A stretch of DNA of 64,000 nt from Salana multivorans. GTDB taxonomy: Bacteria; Actinomycetota; Actinomycetes; Actinomycetales; Beutenbergiaceae. The notes beneath the pieces were generated by a model, which saw nothing but the letters and a program-made list of their open reading frames with translations, did not search any database and was not told the DNA's origin. Of the stretch, positions 41,352 to 50,522 are shown piece by piece. The translations under genes were made by a program, and so were the position numbers. The DNA is taken from assembly GCF_003751805.1 (NCBI RefSeq), contig NZ_RKHQ01000001.1, forward strand, positions 1,302,001 to 1,366,000, in the 5' to 3' direction. Every line of letters begins with the position of its first letter. The stretch's first letter is position 1.

Positions 41352-42021
41352 GACACCCCCGTGACACTCCGTGCGCGAGCCCATCCCGAGCGAACGGGCG
41401 TCGTCAGACTACCGACCGCGCCGGAGGAACGACCAGAGCCTCGTCTCCCGCTAGGAGAACCCGACATCCTCGCCGACGACGTGACCCGCACGGTCGCGTG
41501 GTCGCGCATGTCGACACGCAGCCGAGATGACCCTCAGTCAGCCGTCATCATGACTCACGCTGACGTCTCGGGGAGAGGGCGAGTCAACTGAGTTGCACAC
41601 GCGGCCCGTCACCGATCGGTGCATCAGACGCCGGCGATGACTACTCGGCGATCTCTCCGCTACTGCGTAGGGAGCCCTTGAACGCCAGCGGCACGGCGCT
41701 CACGCCGTCGAGGTGAGGAGTCTCGAACGCTTGGACATGAGCGTGCGGCTCAGTCTGGACCTCGAGGCTCCCCTGCTGGAGGTGACAGAGTGCGACCACG
41801 GCACCACCCGTTTCGATGAGAACGAGGCTACCGCCGAGCGCTATCCACCCCTGCGGCAAGGCGCAGCCTTCCGACCTGTGCTGAGAACTGCCGGACACCG
41901 CGAGCCGCTGAGAGGGCGTGTGTGTCTCCTAGTAGTGTGGGCGGCATCGGCAGCGGCGCTGCTGCCTAACGGAACTGTCGGGCGCCCGGTCTCGCGCGTG
42001 TGGGGAGGAGGCGTTTACGCA
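41352..42021. other. gap at the start of the accessory segment
   Basis: About 670 bases in which G+C falls. A minus-strand frame of 85 codons (41641-41898) has no recognisable features and I do not call it a gene. The end of the gap holds the strong ribosome site GGAGGAGG (42004-42011) of the ABC-3C operon. Confidence 0.4.
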
Positions 42022-43128
42022 GTGAACGCAAGGCCAACAGTGCAGCATTACCCGGCTCCTGTAGTAACCGAACTCGAAGCGCCTCCCGTACCGAGCGCGC
42101 CAACCTCTATCACTGGGCCGCGCTTAACTCCGGCGCAGCTCATCACCTTCTATTCGCCGGACGAGTGGGAGGATTTCATCCGCGAGTGGGCTGTCGCTGT
42201 TGGCGAGGCATACAGCCAAATCAAGCGACTGGGCGGTTCGAACGACAAGGGCGCCGACGTGGCGGCGTTCAAGACGGATCGAGGCTTTGAGGGCGAGTGG
42301 GATTGCTTCCAGGCGAAGCACTACGCGAAGTTGCTTGGGTGGTCAGACGCCTTCCCAGAGATACTGAAGATCTTTGTCGGGACCGTAAACGGCCACTACA
42401 TCCTGCCGAGTGTTTACGCCTTCCTCTCCCCGAAGGGATGCGGCACCGGCCTAAACCGCCTCTTGAGCAAGCCGACAGATCTGCGGCAGAAATTCCTGGA
42501 GGAACTCGGTAGCGACAAGGGGGTCGCCGCGAGCCTCGATGCGTCACTGCGCGATCAGGTGCGAACACTTGCCGAAACAACGGACTTCGCAATGTTCAGG
42601 TCGGTGGAACTGGTGGATGCGATCGCCGCTCACCGGACGACGGCCTACCACGTGGCTCGATTCGGAGGCCCGTTGCCGCCTCGGCCGCCGGCTACCAGTG
42701 CACCTAGAGAGATCGGCGAAGTCGAGGCGCGCTACGTCGCTCAGCTGATGGACGTGTACCGCGAGGCAAATCCAACTGGCAGTCTCGCGCCCGACACGCT
42801 GCATACGGAACCTCGTCTTGCAGCGCATTTTCAGCGGCAGCGTGAATCGTTCTACGCTGCCGAGTCTCTGCGTCTCCACGCTCGGGACGCCGTGCCTCCG
42901 GGCACCTTCGAGGCACTGCAAGACGACGTGCACTCCGGTGTGATCGAAATCGCGGAAGCGGATCACGCCACTTCGATGACACGACTGACACAGGTGCTGC
43001 AGGCGTCTACCCAGATCGACTTGAGCGCCCACGCACTTACGACGATCTCGCGGACCGATGACCGTAAGGGCATCTGTCACCAGCTCGCTAACGAGGACCG
43101 CCTAACTTGGATGAGAGCAGACCCATGA
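42022..43128 (+). CDS. ABC-3C system effector with REase-like N-terminus
   Basis: A 368-residue protein. The N-terminal half is a restriction-endonuclease-like domain: a helix with E50 (PDEWEDFIREW), then NDKGADVAAF with D79, and DCFQAKHY with Q97 and K99, the D-QxK core of the fold. The C-terminal half (about 240-368) is helical and fits the C-terminal domain shared by effectors of ABC three-component (ABC-3C) systems. GTG 42022 follows GGAGGAGG. The stop overlaps the next start (ATGA). It probably cuts DNA when released by the ATPase partner. Confidence 0.8.
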   Translation: MNARPTVQHYPAPVVTELEAPPVPSAPTSITGPRLTPAQLITFYSPDEWEDFIREWAVAVGEAYSQIKRLGGSNDKGADVAAFKTDRGFEGEWDCFQAKHYAKLLGWSDAFPEILKIFVGTVNGHYILPSVYAFLSPKGCGTGLNRLLSKPTDLRQKFLEELGSDKGVAASLDASLRDQVRTLAETTDFAMFRSVELVDAIAAHRTTAYHVARFGGPLPPRPPATSAPREIGEVEARYVAQLMDVYREANPTGSLAPDTLHTEPRLAAHFQRQRESFYAAESLRLHARDAVPPGTFEALQDDVHSGVIEIAEADHATSMTRLTQVLQASTQIDLSAHALTTISRTDDRKGICHQLANEDRLTWMRADP

Positions 43129-43601
43129 GCAGCCCTCTCAATGGCCCCTTGGAGACGGCCATCCGCGCCTTGACGCTCCTCGCCGAGGCGTACCCGAGGA
43201 GCCTGGATTTGAACCAACTTGTTCTACTTGACCACGGTCTGCTGCACAGCGAGGATCTCGGGGGCCCCCCGAGCCTGCACCCACCTGTTCCGATCCGCTC
43301 CAGCGAGCTTGGAGTGAAGCGTCACCAACTCACGCTCGGACTTGAGGTGCTAACAAGAGTGGGACTCGCCGACATGAGTGCCGCAGCCGGCGGTATCCAC
43401 TTCACGGCTGCTGAAGGGGCACATCCCTTCCTTAGCTTGCTGGAGACGCCCCATGCTCGCGCCTTGGCAGATCGAGCGACCTGGGCGGTCGACCGCTACG
43501 GAGAGCTTTCAGACGCCGGACTCCGAGATGCGATCCGTGAAGTGTCCGGACGATGGGCAGAAGAGTTCGAGAACTTCCTCGGTGGGGAGCAAGCAAGGTG
43601 A
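43125..43601 (+). CDS. ABC-3C system middle component
   Basis: A 158-residue helical protein whose stretch LDLNQLVLLDHGLLHSEDLG, followed by PPSLHPPVPIRSSEL and VKRHQLTLGLEVL, matches the small middle components (MC2-like) of ABC-3C systems, a winged-helix-type linker between ATPase and effector. Its ATG lies in the previous stop and its stop overlaps the ATPase start (GTGA), so the three genes are translationally linked. Confidence 0.78.
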   Translation: MSSPLNGPLETAIRALTLLAEAYPRSLDLNQLVLLDHGLLHSEDLGGPPSLHPPVPIRSSELGVKRHQLTLGLEVLTRVGLADMSAAAGGIHFTAAEGAHPFLSLLETPHARALADRATWAVDRYGELSDAGLRDAIREVSGRWAEEFENFLGGEQAR

Positions 43602-45469
43602 GCCGGCTGAGGTTGTTACACATCACTCTTTGGGGACCGAACGTACCGCTGTCGACGGTCGAGTTCGGTCCCGGGCTCACTCTCGTGCGCGGCCCGTCAG
43701 ACACCGGCAAGTCCTTCATGGTGGAAGCAATCGACTTCATGCTCGGCGGCAAGTCACTTAAGGAGATACCCGAGCGAACCGGCTACTCCACTGTGCTGCT
43801 CGGGGTTGAGCTACCCACTGGTGAGACCGTGACGCTTACGCGCGGAGTTGCAGGTGGCGCTCTCACGCTCCACCGCTCCGATGTCCGCAGCGGACCGTTC
43901 TCAGTCCCGGGTGAGACTCTCTCGGCGAAGCACAACTCGAAGAGCGACGCGAATCTCTCGATGTTCTTGCTGAAGCAGCTTGATCTCGACAACTCACTGA
44001 TTCGGAAGAACGCGCAGGGAGCAACCGTTTCGCTCAGCTTCCGGGATCTCGTACATCTCTGCATCATCGGCGAGACGAAGATGCAATCCGAAGTTCCGCC
44101 GGCGATCACGGGGCAATACACGACGAAGACGAAGGAGATCTCGGCGTTCAAGCTGCTCTTGGAGGCGGAGGACGACTCCTCGGTCGTCGCTACCCAAGGA
44201 GCACGGGAGGGTGTGCGGACGACTGGTGCGAAGATTGAGGTGATCGATCAGTTGCTGCGCGACGTCGAGGCGAAGCTCGTCGAGACTCCCGACGAAGGTG
44301 AGTTACGCGATCAACTGGCGCGGCTCAATGCCTCCCTCGCCGATCACACGTCCGCGGTGGAGGGCCTCCTCACGGAACGATCTGGACTCGTAAAGCAACT
44401 TCGTCGCTCACAGGAGGCTGTCCAAGAGGCGAGGACCGAGCTTTCAGAAGTTGGAGCACTCCAGGGCAGGTTTGGTCTTCTCAGTGACCAGTACGACTCG
44501 GATCTTAACCGTTTGGCGACGATTCGGGAGGCTGGTGTACTCCTTGGCTTCTTCACGCCCGGAAAGTGTCAGTTCTGCGGTGCGGAGCTCGCTGATCAGC
44601 AGTACAACCATGCTCACGGTGTCGACGGCACCGTGTTCGAGGAGTCAATCGATGCCGAGATCGCCAAGACCAGGGCGCTTCGCGCAGACCTTGCGCTCAC
44701 CATGGAGGAACTGGTTCGACGCGGCGGACACGCGCGGGCATCCGGACGCGAGGCAGTTGCCCAAGTCGAAGCACTGGGCGTCAGACTCCGGGTGCTCGAT
44801 GATGAGCTGAGCCCTGGGAACTCCCAGCTGCGCGAACTGATCGGGGTCAAGAGCGATCTCGAGAGGTCGCTCGCTCTGTACTCGCAGGCTGCCGAACTGA
44901 CCCAACTTAAGGCTGCCCTCATCGATAGTACGCAGACAGATGCGACCGTCGTCTCCGCAGGCCTGAACCTCACAGCGCTCCGAGAGTTCTCCGCCGAACT
45001 GGCGAAGCGCCTTAGTGCCTGGGGGTACCCGGATGCGGCCTCTGTCCGGTACGACCGCGCCGAGCAGGACATCTTGGCGGACGATCAGTACCGGTCCGCA
45101 CATGGGAAGGGGGTCCGAGCAGTCCTCCACGCGGCGTTCACTGTGGGGCTTGCGCAGTACTGCTTGGATCGCGACATCGCCCACCCCGGTTTCGTCGTGC
45201 TCGACTCGCCGCTAGTCACCTATCGCCCGCCCGGCCGCAACTCACCGGTGCAACTCGATCAGTCGCTTCCTGTAGGGATCGTCGCTGACTTCTACCGCGA
45301 TATCCAGGCGAGTTTCGATGGACAGGTGATCGTGATGGAGAACCTGGACCCGACCGAGCCGCTCGGCCCGAATGCAGTCGATGTTGTCTTCACCAAGGAG
45401 ATCGGAGTCGGACGCTACGGCTTCCTTCCGCCCAAGGGCTCCGCGAGGGCAGCCAAGATGGAGGATTAG
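43598..45469 (+). CDS. ABC-3C SMC/Rad50-like ATPase
   Basis: A 623-residue ABC ATPase of the SMC/Rad50 kind: Walker A GPSDTGKS (32-39), coiled-coil arms (about 200-310 and 345-440), a zinc-hook-like CQFC (324-327) at the hairpin tip, and Walker B FVVLDSP (532-538). The usual LSGG signature is replaced by SAHGKGVRAVL (500-510). In ABC-3C systems this ATPase is thought to sense invading nucleic acid and trigger the effector. Codon use is less G+C-rich than in flanking core genes. Confidence 0.85.
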   Translation: MSRLRLLHITLWGPNVPLSTVEFGPGLTLVRGPSDTGKSFMVEAIDFMLGGKSLKEIPERTGYSTVLLGVELPTGETVTLTRGVAGGALTLHRSDVRSGPFSVPGETLSAKHNSKSDANLSMFLLKQLDLDNSLIRKNAQGATVSLSFRDLVHLCIIGETKMQSEVPPAITGQYTTKTKEISAFKLLLEAEDDSSVVATQGAREGVRTTGAKIEVIDQLLRDVEAKLVETPDEGELRDQLARLNASLADHTSAVEGLLTERSGLVKQLRRSQEAVQEARTELSEVGALQGRFGLLSDQYDSDLNRLATIREAGVLLGFFTPGKCQFCGAELADQQYNHAHGVDGTVFEESIDAEIAKTRALRADLALTMEELVRRGGHARASGREAVAQVEALGVRLRVLDDELSPGNSQLRELIGVKSDLERSLALYSQAAELTQLKAALIDSTQTDATVVSAGLNLTALREFSAELAKRLSAWGYPDAASVRYDRAEQDILADDQYRSAHGKGVRAVLHAAFTVGLAQYCLDRDIAHPGFVVLDSPLVTYRPPGRNSPVQLDQSLPVGIVADFYRDIQASFDGQVIVMENLDPTEPLGPNAVDVVFTKEIGVGRYGFLPPKGSARAAKMED

Positions 45470-45501
45470 CTCGGTCGGCGGTCGCGACCGGGAGCATGCC
45501 G

Positions 45502-45560
45502 GATGATCCCGTTCACGGCTTCGGTGCCGCCCTTGTTGGAGCGGCCGGTGGTGAAGTGGG
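45502..45560 (-). pseudogene. scrap of an ISL3-type transposase
   Basis: The minus strand just past the ABC-3C operon encodes FTTGRSNKGGTEAVNGII, matching the conserved C-terminal region of ISL3-family transposases (GRSNxGxTEAINGxIE). The flanking parts are missing or altered. It marks past IS activity at the edge of the system. Confidence 0.6.
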
Positions 45561-45854
45561 CCCCACGTCGTTCACCGACCGGCAATCCCGCCGACCTGGA
45601 CCCACGAATCGACTGACCACACTGAGACACGCCAGTGCAACGGAGAAGACCTGCGGATCGTGGAGCTGGCGCGGCTATTTCCGTCCGTTGCTGTCCTGCA
45701 TGCGGTGTCCGGGGAGCGCGCTCGGCGGGGGCAAGGACGTTGCGGTGTCCGTGTGACCTGGCGTTCGGTGAGGTCGGGACCTCGAGCACTCTGCGGGGCA
45801 CCGGGATGCTAAGGATCTAGTGATCAACTTCTGTCGGACTGGCACGATGCATCC

Positions 45855-46067
45855 GTGTCTCCACAACAGGTCCGTCTCGATCTCGACGAGATCGCCTACG
45901 TCGCCGCAGACCATCACTTCGGCCATGTTCGGATCGGGGAGCTCGCGGAGCGGCCGTTCGCGTCGGTCGCGGAGATGGACGCCGAGCTCGTGGCTCGGTG
46001 GAACGACGTCGTCGGCGCCGACGATGTGGTGCTTCACCTTGGTGACCTCGCGCTCGGGGACCTTGAG
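45855..46067 (+). pseudogene. 5' fragment of a metallophosphoesterase gene
   Basis: The first 71 codons read AYVAADHHFGHVRIGELA, ASVAEMDAELVARWNDVVG and VVLHLGDLALGD, the N-terminal third of a phage/plasmid-type metallophosphoesterase with its first metal motifs. The frame then leaves the family. CACGAT is 6 nt ahead of the GTG, so the promoter persists. Confidence 0.7.
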
Positions 46068-46185
46068 ACGACACGCAGACCCCCCTTCAGCGCCCCGCGC
46101 CTCCGCGCGCTCGGCCTGGCTGAAGAGAGGACGGCCTCACGACCTCGCCGCCCAGCTGCTGGAGGCACAACCCCCACCGGACTCC

Positions 46186-46427
46186 ATGCCTTGCGCACTG
46201 CCCGGCTGCTCGGAGCAAGTGGTGTGGGACGGTGGTCGCGGGCGGCCAAGCCTTTCCACAGCAGGGATTGCCGGGTGCGGTTCGGTCGCGAACGCGAACG
46301 CCTTGACAAGGAGATCGAGCTGATCCGGGCGGCACTTGAGGAGGCGCCTACAACGACGCCGAAGGGCCGGACGCTTCAGGCCGAGCTGGCCAGGAGAAGG
46401 TGGGCGGTGAGCTGGTACTCGACATAG
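46186..46427 (+). pseudogene. frameshifted small zinc-ribbon ORF
   Basis: One frame gives MPCALPGCSEQVVWDGGRG and RPSL; after a one-base slip near 46254 the next gives FHSRDCRVRFGRERERLDKE and a helical tail to the stop at 46427. The joined protein would be a CxxxxC..C small zinc protein. GGAGG lies upstream. Either a real gene broken by one base or a sequencing slip. Confidence 0.5.
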
Positions 46428-46653
46428 GGGACCTTGTACCGAAAACGCATACCGTCGGCGGAGGCTCGAAGGCGCCGCACCCAGGCGGCGCGAGTACCCC
46501 ACGGATACAGTCGACCCAGATCCAGACCGCGCCATGCCGCGAATCGTCTGGGCGTCAAGTAGTCCAGCCGACAGCCAGGGGTTCGAGAGCCACTTCCGCG
46601 CCGGCCTCCCACGGGTAAGTGACGGGTCGCTTCCTGCAGCACATGATCTCCAG

Positions 46654-46916
46654 ATGAAGCGCGGCTCCCGGGTCGGGGTCGCGCTGTCCGGCTTCGTCGA
46701 CGGGCGCGAGATGATCCAGAAGATGCGCAAGTCCCTCGGCGACAAGCGCCAGTTCCTCCCCGACGCCACCATCGACGAGTTCGTCACCCTCTACGACGAC
46801 CTGCCCAAGAACCCCCGCGCTAAAGTCCTGCGAATAAGGCGTTCGGGTTCCAGCGCGTGACGGTCAAGCGTCCGATGCGACGACGCGGGGAAGTCACCGA
46901 GGGTTCAGCCATGTGA
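46654..46916 (+). pseudogene. hsdM: C-terminal relic of a type I methyltransferase gene
   Basis: GREMIQKMRKSLGDKRQFLP followed by TIDEFVTLYDD and RAKVL matches the C-terminal part of type I N6-adenine methyltransferases (HsdM). A frameshift near 46830 leads into NKAFGFQRVTVKRPMR, their closing motif, and the stop at 46914. The catalytic NPPF part is absent, so only a relic remains. Confidence 0.75.
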
Positions 46917-47275
46917 CGTTTAGGCGCACTCGTGGCGCGAGGGTCCTCCCTACAAGCAGCATCCTCATCCCACCCGGGCACCCCAGCAAACTCGAGCGAC
47001 CGTCCGTCGCAAGCATCGTGGGTAACGGCGAGGGATCTGCCCACATCCCCCCGCAGGCTGCTCCGCTGGATCAACTTGTTGCACGGTAAAGTCATGTTAA
47101 CGATACGCCAACAATAGGCAATATCACTTGATCACGAGCGGAATTCGAACTAAGTTCGAGAGCCGACTGGATCATTTAGGTTAACTACCTGTCCCATGGG
47201 TCAACTCGGCTGCATGTCGACAGCGCGGGTGGCGACACGGCCGGGCGGCCGCCGCCGTCGTCCCGGCCGGACCGG
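46917..47275. other. A+T-richer gap before dnaB
   Basis: No gene seen. It contains a perfect inverted repeat TCGAAC-TAA-GTTCGA (47145-47159) and the most A+T-rich stretch of the window (about 47050-47200), consistent with foreign DNA or an abandoned promoter region. Confidence 0.4.
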
Positions 47276-48670
47276 CTACCAGCCGCCCCCACCACCGCCG
47301 CCGACGGACCCGTCCGACGGCATGTCGACGAACCGCGTGTAGTGGCCCTGGAACGCCACGACGATGTTGGCCGTGGGACCCGAGCGGTTCTTGGCCACGA
47401 TGAAGTCGGCCTCGCCCTGACGCTCGGTCTCCCGGTCGTAGACCTCGTCGCGGTGGAGCAGGATCACCATGTCGGCGTCCTGCTCGATCGAGCCCGACTC
47501 ACGAAGGTCGGACACCTGGGGCCGCTTGTCCGTTCGCTGCTCGGCGCCACGGTTGAGCTGGGACACCGCGATCACCGGGACCTCGAGCTCCTTGGCCAGC
47601 AGCTTGATCGCGCGGGAGAACTCCGAGACCTCCTGCTGGCGCGACTCCACGCGCTTCCCGCTCGTCATGAGCTGGAGGTAGTCGATCACCACGAGCTGGA
47701 GGTTGTGCCGCTGCTTGAGCCGGCGGCACTTCGCCCGGATCTCCATGAGCGTCATGTTCGGCGAGTCGTCGATGAACATCGGCGCGTCCGAGACCTTGCT
47801 CATCGTGTTCGCGAGCTTGTTCCAGTCGCGGTCCTCCATCGGACCCTGGCGCAGCTTCGACAGCGGCACCCCGGCCTCCGCCGCGAGCAGACGCGTCACG
47901 ATCTCGTTCGCGCTCATCTCCAGGGAGAAGACGGCCGACGTCTTCTTGTGGTGGATCGACGCCGAGCGCACCACGTCGAGCGCCATCGTCGACTTGCCCA
48001 TCGCCGGTCGCGCGGCCACGACGATCATCTGCCCGGGCTGGAACCCGTTCGTCAGCCGGTCGAGCTCGGCGAACCCCGTCGGGATGCCCGCGGTGTTCCC
48101 GCCGGGCTGGGAGGCGATCTCGATCTCCTCCATCGTCCCGGTGATGATGTCGCGCAGCAGCCGGTAGTCCTCGCTCGTGCGCCGCTCGGTCACGGCGTAG
48201 ATCTCGCTCTGGGCCGAGTTCACCAGCTCGTCGACGGCGCCGCCGTCCGAGGCGTACCCGAGCTGGACGATGCGGGTCCCCGCCTCGACGAGCTTGCGCA
48301 GCACCGCCCGCTCCCGCACGATCCCCGCGTAGTAGCCGGCGTTCGCGGCGGTCGGGACGGACGAGATGAGCGTGTGCAGGTAGTCGTGCCCACCGGCGCG
48401 ACCCAGCTCGCCCGTCTTGGCGAGCGCATCGGCCACGGCGACGACGTCCGTCGGCTGACCGCGCCCGTACAGGTCGACGATCGCCTCGAAGATCATCTCG
48501 TGCTGCGGCCGGTAGAAGTCGTTCCCGCGGATGGCCTCGATGACGTCCGCGATCGCGTCCTTGCTCAGCATCATGCCGCCGAGCACGCTCTGCTCCGCTG
48601 GCACGTCGTGCGGCGGGGTGCGCTCCTCCAGCGATCCGAAGGCGCGAAGATCCTCGTCCGTTGCCGTCAC
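47276..48670 (-). CDS. dnaB: replicative DNA helicase
   Basis: DnaB is the ring helicase of the replication fork. The 464-residue protein has the N-terminal primase-binding domain (VPAEQSVLGGMMLS), the RecA-like domain with Walker A ARPAMGKST, the LVVIDYLQLM Walker B, and SQLNRGAEQRTDKRP with the arginine finger region. It ends in a run of seven glycines and Trp. No intein. GTG 48670 has GGGAGGA upstream. Confidence 0.97.
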   Translation of the reverse strand: MTATDEDLRAFGSLEERTPPHDVPAEQSVLGGMMLSKDAIADVIEAIRGNDFYRPQHEMIFEAIVDLYGRGQPTDVVAVADALAKTGELGRAGGHDYLHTLISSVPTAANAGYYAGIVRERAVLRKLVEAGTRIVQLGYASDGGAVDELVNSAQSEIYAVTERRTSEDYRLLRDIITGTMEEIEIASQPGGNTAGIPTGFAELDRLTNGFQPGQMIVVAARPAMGKSTMALDVVRSASIHHKKTSAVFSLEMSANEIVTRLLAAEAGVPLSKLRQGPMEDRDWNKLANTMSKVSDAPMFIDDSPNMTLMEIRAKCRRLKQRHNLQLVVIDYLQLMTSGKRVESRQQEVSEFSRAIKLLAKELEVPVIAVSQLNRGAEQRTDKRPQVSDLRESGSIEQDADMVILLHRDEVYDRETERQGEADFIVAKNRSGPTANIVVAFQGHYTRFVDMPSDGSVGGGGGGGW

Positions 48671-49136
48671 CGTTCGTCCTCCCGCCGTCGATCACCGTGC
48701 GTGTCGTTCACCTGAGTCAGTACACCTCGGGGGTCTGACATCCATCGCACCGGCCACGTCACCGTAGGCCCAGCGGACGCCCCGGGCACGTCGCGGACGA
48801 CGGCGTGGGCGCCGCCGCTCCCCAGCCTCGCCCGACGGCTGTGGACAACCTGTGTACGGCCATCGAGAGTCCGCGCCTGCCCATGTGGAAGACACACCGC
48901 CGTAATCCCCAGCACTGTGGACAGGCCGTGGATAACTCACGTCGATCTTTGAGATTGCAGCGATCACGGCTGTGGGCAACTCTCCCAGCCGTCGCCCAGG
49001 GAAATCTCGCCCCCGCGACACGCCGATCCACAGGACGACGCGATCGTCAAGTCGTCGACCTCGCGTCGCACGCCCGCGCGTGCCCGCCGCGGCACCGCGG
49101 ACGACCCGCGACGGACGCCCGTGCCACCCTTGTCGG
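48671..49136. other. divergent intergenic region, dnaB / MATE exporter
   Basis: 466 bases without a gene. It contains four DnaA-like boxes in one orientation (48840-48979) and the leaderless promoter of the MATE gene (CACCCT at 49125-49130, start at 49137). Confidence 0.6.
48840..48979. promoter_or_regulatory. cluster of four DnaA-like boxes
   Basis: TGTGGACAA (48840-48848, exact actinobacterial box TTGTCCACA), TGTGGACAG (48916-48924), CGTGGATAA (48927-48935) and TGTGGGCAA (48971-48979), all in one orientation. DnaA could control dnaB here or be titrated. dnaA and dnaN are not present, so it is not an evident oriC. Confidence 0.6.
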
Positions 49137-50489
49137 GTGTCAACCCCGAGCCTGGATCGCCGCATCCTCGCCCTCGCGCTCCCCGCCCTCGGCGCACTCA
49201 TCGCCGAACCGCTGTTCGTCCTCGTCGACTCCGCGCTCGTCGGGCACCTCGGGGTGGCCGAGCTGGCCGGGCTGACCCTCGCCTCGACGCTCCTCGTCAC
49301 CGCCGTCGGCCTCTTCGTCTTCCTCGCCTACACCACGACGGCGAGCGTCGGCCGGCTCATCGGCGCCGGTCATCCCGACCGTGCCCTGCGCGCCGGTGTC
49401 GACGGGATCTGGCTCGCGCTCGGCGTCGGCGCCCTCGTCGCGGCGGTCGGGATCGCCGTCGCACCCTGGGCGATCGGCCTCCTCGGCGGTCCCGACCTCT
49501 CGCCGGAGGTCGCAGCGCACGCCGTGACCTACCTGCGCACCTCCCTGCCGGGCATGCCCGGCATGCTCGCGGTCCTCGCGGCCACCGGCGTCCTGCGCGG
49601 GCTCCTCGACACCCGCACGCCCCTCGTCGTCGCCGGCATCGGCGCCGTGGTCAACGCGGGCCTCAACGCGCTGTTCATCTACGGCTTCGGCTGGGGCATC
49701 GGCGGCTCGGGCGCCGGCACGGCCCTGGTCCAGCTCGGCATGGGGGCGTGGCTCGTCGCCGTCGTCGTCCGCGGGACCCGGGCCACCCTCGGCCCCGGCT
49801 TCTCGCTCCGACCCTCGCTCGACGGCGTCGGCGGCGGCCTGCGCGACGGGTTCCCGCTCTTCCTGCGCACGCTGACCCTGCGCGTCGCGATCCTTCTCAC
49901 GGTGACGGTCGCCGCGACCCTCGGGGAGATCCCGCTCGCCGCGCACCAGGTCGTCAACTCGCTCTGGGGCTTCGCCGCCTTCGCGCTCGACGCGCTCGCG
50001 ATCGCCGCCCAGGCCCTCGTCGGTCGCGCGCTCGGCGCCGCGGACGAGGGCGAGGCCCGCTCGGTCCTGCGGCGCACGCTCACCTGGGGTGCGGGGGCCG
50101 GGCTCGTCATCGGCGCGGTCCTCGCGCTGCTCGCGCACCCGCTCGCCTCGCTGTTCACGCCGGACGACGTCGCTCGGTCGGCCGCTGCCACCGGCCTGTA
50201 CGTGATCGCGGTCGCGATGCCGCTCGCCGGCGTCGTCTTCGTCCTCGACGGCGTGCTCATCGGCGCCGGCGACGGCACCTTCCTGGCCTGGGCCGGTGTC
50301 GCCAGCCTCGTCGCCTACCTGCCGTTCCTGTGGATCGTGTGGAGCCACGCGCCGCGCGGCCCCGGGCAGGAGGCCGCGGCGGTCGCCTGGCTGTGGCTCG
50401 CGTTCGCCGTCGCGTTCATGCTCGCGCGCGGGATCGCAACGTACCTGCGCTCGCGCGGGAGCCGTTGGCTCGTCCTCGGTGTGCGCTGA
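49137..50489 (+). CDS. MATE-family multidrug exporter
   Basis: A 450-residue MATE (DinF-like) antiporter with twelve predicted helices: PSLDRRILALALPALGALI, then EPLFVLVDSALVGHLGVAEL, DTRTPLVVAGIGAVVNAGLN and PLAAHQVVNSLWGF. DinF-type members export drugs or bile-acid-like compounds using ion gradients. GTG 49137 lies 6 nt after CACCCT (leaderless). Confidence 0.9.
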   Translation: MSTPSLDRRILALALPALGALIAEPLFVLVDSALVGHLGVAELAGLTLASTLLVTAVGLFVFLAYTTTASVGRLIGAGHPDRALRAGVDGIWLALGVGALVAAVGIAVAPWAIGLLGGPDLSPEVAAHAVTYLRTSLPGMPGMLAVLAATGVLRGLLDTRTPLVVAGIGAVVNAGLNALFIYGFGWGIGGSGAGTALVQLGMGAWLVAVVVRGTRATLGPGFSLRPSLDGVGGGLRDGFPLFLRTLTLRVAILLTVTVAATLGEIPLAAHQVVNSLWGFAAFALDALAIAAQALVGRALGAADEGEARSVLRRTLTWGAGAGLVIGAVLALLAHPLASLFTPDDVARSAAATGLYVIAVAMPLAGVVFVLDGVLIGAGDGTFLAWAGVASLVAYLPFLWIVWSHAPRGPGQEAAAVAWLWLAFAVAFMLARGIATYLRSRGSRWLVLGVR

Positions 50490-50522
50490 CCGCGTCGACG
50501 CAGCCCCGCCGCACCTCCGGGC

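Noticed and set aside
41641-41898. 85-codon minus-strand frame
   Set aside because: No recognisable motif, no clear ribosome site and no partner gene.
46577-46594. GGGGTTCGAGAGCC resembling a tRNA T-arm
   Set aside because: The stem does not pair and no anticodon or acceptor arm fits on either strand; no tRNA gene was seen in the window.
46376-46642. 88-codon minus-strand frame between relics
   Set aside because: Lies opposite broken genes in decayed DNA and has no family resemblance.
47145-47159. TCGAAC-TAA-GTTCGA as a LexA box
   Set aside because: The actinobacterial SOS box has four central bases, here only three, and no gene follows closely.
39200-47270. Integrated element with att sites
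   Set aside because: I found no convincing flanking direct repeat, tRNA target or integrase; GTCAACT near 41583 and 47198 is too short.
48840-48979. Chromosome origin
   Set aside because: DnaA boxes are few, there is no A+T-rich unwinding stretch beside them, and dnaA/dnaN are not here.
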